This document shows positions 6,628 to 8,034 of a stretch of DNA of 8,034 nt, in pieces. Both the position numbers and the translations under genes were made by a program. The notes beneath the pieces are model-generated. The model saw only the letters and a program-made list of their open reading frames with translations, ran no database searches and was not told the DNA's origin. Source of the DNA: Campylobacterales bacterium (GTDB lineage: Bacteria; Campylobacterota; Campylobacteria; Campylobacterales; JALSKU01); NCBI GenBank assembly GCA_027038335.1, contig JALVWI010000138.1, positions 3,293 through 11,326 on the forward strand, given 5' to 3'. The first letter of the stretch is position 1; every line of letters begins with the position of its first letter.

Positions 6628-7568
6628 TGGCAGACAATATACAATATAACAACTGTGTAGAAGAAGATGAGATAGATTTAAGAGAGCTGTGGCAAACTAT
6701 TACATCACACAAGTATAAAATTATCTTTATCACTTTTACCATTACGGCTTTGACGATCATTTATACTCTTACTATTCCAAATAGTTATAAGTCATTTGTA
6801 CTTTTAGCACCACAGGAGCAGTCAAAACCTTCTTTGAGTGGTGGACTTGCTAGTCTTGCCGGAATGGCAGGTATAAATATAGGGGGAAATAATGCTGATA
6901 TTGAGAGTGTTTATGAAGCAACCCTGAAAGATTATGGTTTTAATAAAATACTTATAGAAAAATATAACCTTGTAAATAAATTATCACCTAAATATATGAG
7001 AAAAGATATGGTTTTTGCTCTTGGATATAGCAACTTGTATGATTTGTTGCATAAAAAAGATAATAAAGATAAAAAAAGCAAAGATGAAAAGATATATGAT
7101 ACATATAAAAAATTACAAAAAGCAGTTTCAATTAGCAAAGATAAAAAAAGTGGTCTTATTGCTCTTAGTGTTATTACTCAGGATAGATTTTTAAGCAAAG
7201 AGTTGGTAGATATTTATCTAAAAGAGCTCACAACTTATGTAAAAAATAGAGAAATGAAAGAGACTGATAAAAAGATAAAATATTATAAAAAAGAGTTAAG
7301 AAATACAACAGATGTTACCTTGAAAGAACAAATAAGTAATCTCATAGCCTCATTAATGCAAAAAAAAGTTCTTTCTCAGGCAAATGAATACTATAATGTA
7401 ACTATTATCAATGATGCCATAGTTCCTTATGTAAAAGATAAAGCAAAGCCTAAAAGAGCCCTTATCGTTATAGTTGCATTTATCACCTCTATTGTATTAG
7501 CTATTTTTTGGGTATTTTTTATGGAATTTATAAAAAATAGCAAAGAAGAAGATGAGTATAAAAGTTAA
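6627..7568 (+). CDS. Wzz-type polysaccharide co-polymerase / chain-length determinant protein
   Basis: The 313-residue protein has the classic PCP layout. A short cytoplasmic N-terminus contains 'EIDLRELWQTI', followed by TM1 (about 31-50) and a large periplasmic domain. Near its start this domain has a glycine-rich stretch ('SGGLASLAGMAGINIGG', 71-87), and towards its end a lysine-rich, probably coiled region (about 190-255). A proline-containing segment (PYVKDKAKPKRA) leads into TM2 (about 278-299) and a short acidic tail. There are no Walker motifs or tyrosine-rich tail, so it lacks a fused BY-kinase. Such proteins oligomerise in the inner membrane, control polymer length and dock with OPX channels. 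The ATG overlaps the OPX stop by 1 nt (TAATG) and is preceded by GGAG (6616-6619) at 7 nt, indicating translational coupling. The polymer is not identifiable from this window. Confidence 0.88.
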   Translation: MADNIQYNNCVEEDEIDLRELWQTITSHKYKIIFITFTITALTIIYTLTIPNSYKSFVLLAPQEQSKPSLSGGLASLAGMAGINIGGNNADIESVYEATLKDYGFNKILIEKYNLVNKLSPKYMRKDMVFALGYSNLYDLLHKKDNKDKKSKDEKIYDTYKKLQKAVSISKDKKSGLIALSVITQDRFLSKELVDIYLKELTTYVKNREMKETDKKIKYYKKELRNTTDVTLKEQISNLIASLMQKKVLSQANEYYNVTIINDAIVPYVKDKAKPKRALIVIVAFITSIVLAIFWVFFMEFIKNSKEEDEYKS

Positions 7569-7911
7569 CAGTAAGGTTATGAGATTATTATTTTTTCTCT
7601 GTTTTGTAGTAGTGTCATATCTTGCATTTACTACTCAAGACATTGAAACACTTAAGCATACATGGGATAAGCTAAATCATGCTGTAGCTTTTTTTACTCT
7701 TTTTTTACTCTTAAGTTATTCTTTTCCAAAATTGACAAATTTACACAAATTTCTTATGCTTCTACTTTACGGTATAATTATAGAGGTTATACAACGTTAT
7801 ATTCCCGGTAGAGAAAGTTCGCTCTTAGATATCTTAGCTGATACGGTAGGCATATCTATAGGATATATTTTCATGAAAAGCAAATTTTCTAATTTGATTA
7901 GCCAACCGTAA
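7552..7911 (+). CDS. VanZ-like family small membrane protein
   Basis: The 119-residue protein has four predicted membrane segments (about 10-27, 43-57, 67-82 and 91-109). It carries the conserved pattern of VanZ-like proteins: 'DKLNHAVAF' (K40, H43), 'IEVIQRYIPGRESSLLDILAD' in two parts (E78, Q81, then PGR 85-87 and D93, D97) and G100 in the last helix. VanZ itself raises teicoplanin resistance by an unknown mechanism. The short proteins of this family are common beside exopolysaccharide and exosortase genes, and their reaction is not known. It overlaps the PCP gene by 17 nt, which argues for one operon. The ribosome-binding site for 7552 is only a weak AAGAAG tract. The alternative ATG at 7579 has TAAGG just 2 nt away, too close to be convincing. 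I favour 7552. No antibiotic-resistance role should be read from the name. Confidence 0.85.
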   Translation: MSIKVNSKVMRLLFFLCFVVVSYLAFTTQDIETLKHTWDKLNHAVAFFTLFLLLSYSFPKLTNLHKFLMLLLYGIIIEVIQRYIPGRESSLLDILADTVGISIGYIFMKSKFSNLISQP

Positions 7912-7927
7912 AAAATTTAAAATATGA

Positions 7928-8034
7928 TTAAGTATTAAGCCATTGTATAGTATCATTTTCTATGCTTGTTGTGCATAGAGGGTTTAGAGTAATCGGAGAA
8001 GTTAATGAATTGCCTTTTTTTATAGTTGGGGCTA
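7928..8034 (-). CDS. Possible 3' end of a converging gene, partial
   Basis: On the minus strand one frame is open from the window edge to a TAA at 7930-7928, giving 34 residues ending 'CTTSIENDTIQWLNT'. It would converge on the VanZ-like gene with a 16-nt gap. The family is not recognisable. A plus-strand frame from ATG 7962 is also open to the edge but lacks a ribosome-binding site. Another minus-strand frame is open for 26 codons. The call is therefore tentative, and the end of the window may simply be intergenic. Confidence 0.25.
   Translation of the reverse strand, partial: APTIKKGNSLTSPITLNPLCTTSIENDTIQWLNT

Noticed and set aside
6932..7138. Minus-strand open frame inside the PCP gene
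   Set aside because: It is the antisense shadow of a lysine-rich coding stretch, has no ribosome-binding site and conflicts with a well-supported gene.
7552..7911. Glycopeptide-resistance gene
   Set aside because: Similarity is to the broad VanZ-like family only; no vanH, vanA, vanX or regulatory genes are nearby, and the context is polysaccharide export.
7962..8034. Start of a plus-strand gene at ATG 7962
   Set aside because: No ribosome-binding site precedes the ATG, and the frame is also open upstream of it, so the start is not supported.

Overview
The window is AT-rich, Gram-negative DNA. It shows an outer-membrane beta-barrel, a lipobox lipoprotein and an outer-membrane polysaccharide export (OPX) protein. 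The gene style suggests a Campylobacterota organism of the Sulfurimonas/Sulfurovum/Sulfuricurvum type: TATAAT -10 boxes preceded by T-rich tracts with no clear -35, very low-GC codon use, and a 'GCGGGGGG' lipoprotein with an N-terminal 'DGYVKGATVYVD' domain. The lineage is an inference from style; there is no marker gene here.

Layout. (1) Positions 1-1209, minus strand: a two-gene unit made of an outer-membrane beta-barrel protein (121-1209) and, 16 nt downstream, the start of a small secreted protein that runs off the left edge. (2) Positions 1210-1376: a divergent promoter region. (3) Positions 1377-3041, plus strand: a 554-residue lipoprotein with an EF-hand-like loop and eight in-frame 18-bp tandem repeats. 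(4) Positions 3042-3885: a long, mostly non-coding gap. It holds a strong hairpin without a U-tract, a very AT-rich stretch, the 3' remnant of an IS21-family element (the C-terminal part of istB plus the right end), and the promoter of the next operon. (5) Positions 3886-7911, plus strand: three tightly coupled genes for export of a surface polysaccharide. They are a large multi-SLBB OPX protein, a Wzz-type polysaccharide co-polymerase (PCP) and a small VanZ-like membrane protein. (6) Positions 7912-8034: possibly the 3' end of a converging gene, weakly supported.

The three right-hand genes are the best-defined functional unit. The OPX protein would form the outer-membrane/periplasmic part of an export channel, and the PCP would control chain length and couple the inner membrane to that channel. 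The VanZ-like protein is an inner-membrane partner of unknown reaction. No glycosyltransferase, flippase, polymerase or ABC transporter lies in the window, so the polymer cannot be named. The left half encodes other cell-envelope proteins with no demonstrated link to the export operon. No complete mobile element, tRNA, rRNA, CRISPR array or obvious defence system is present.
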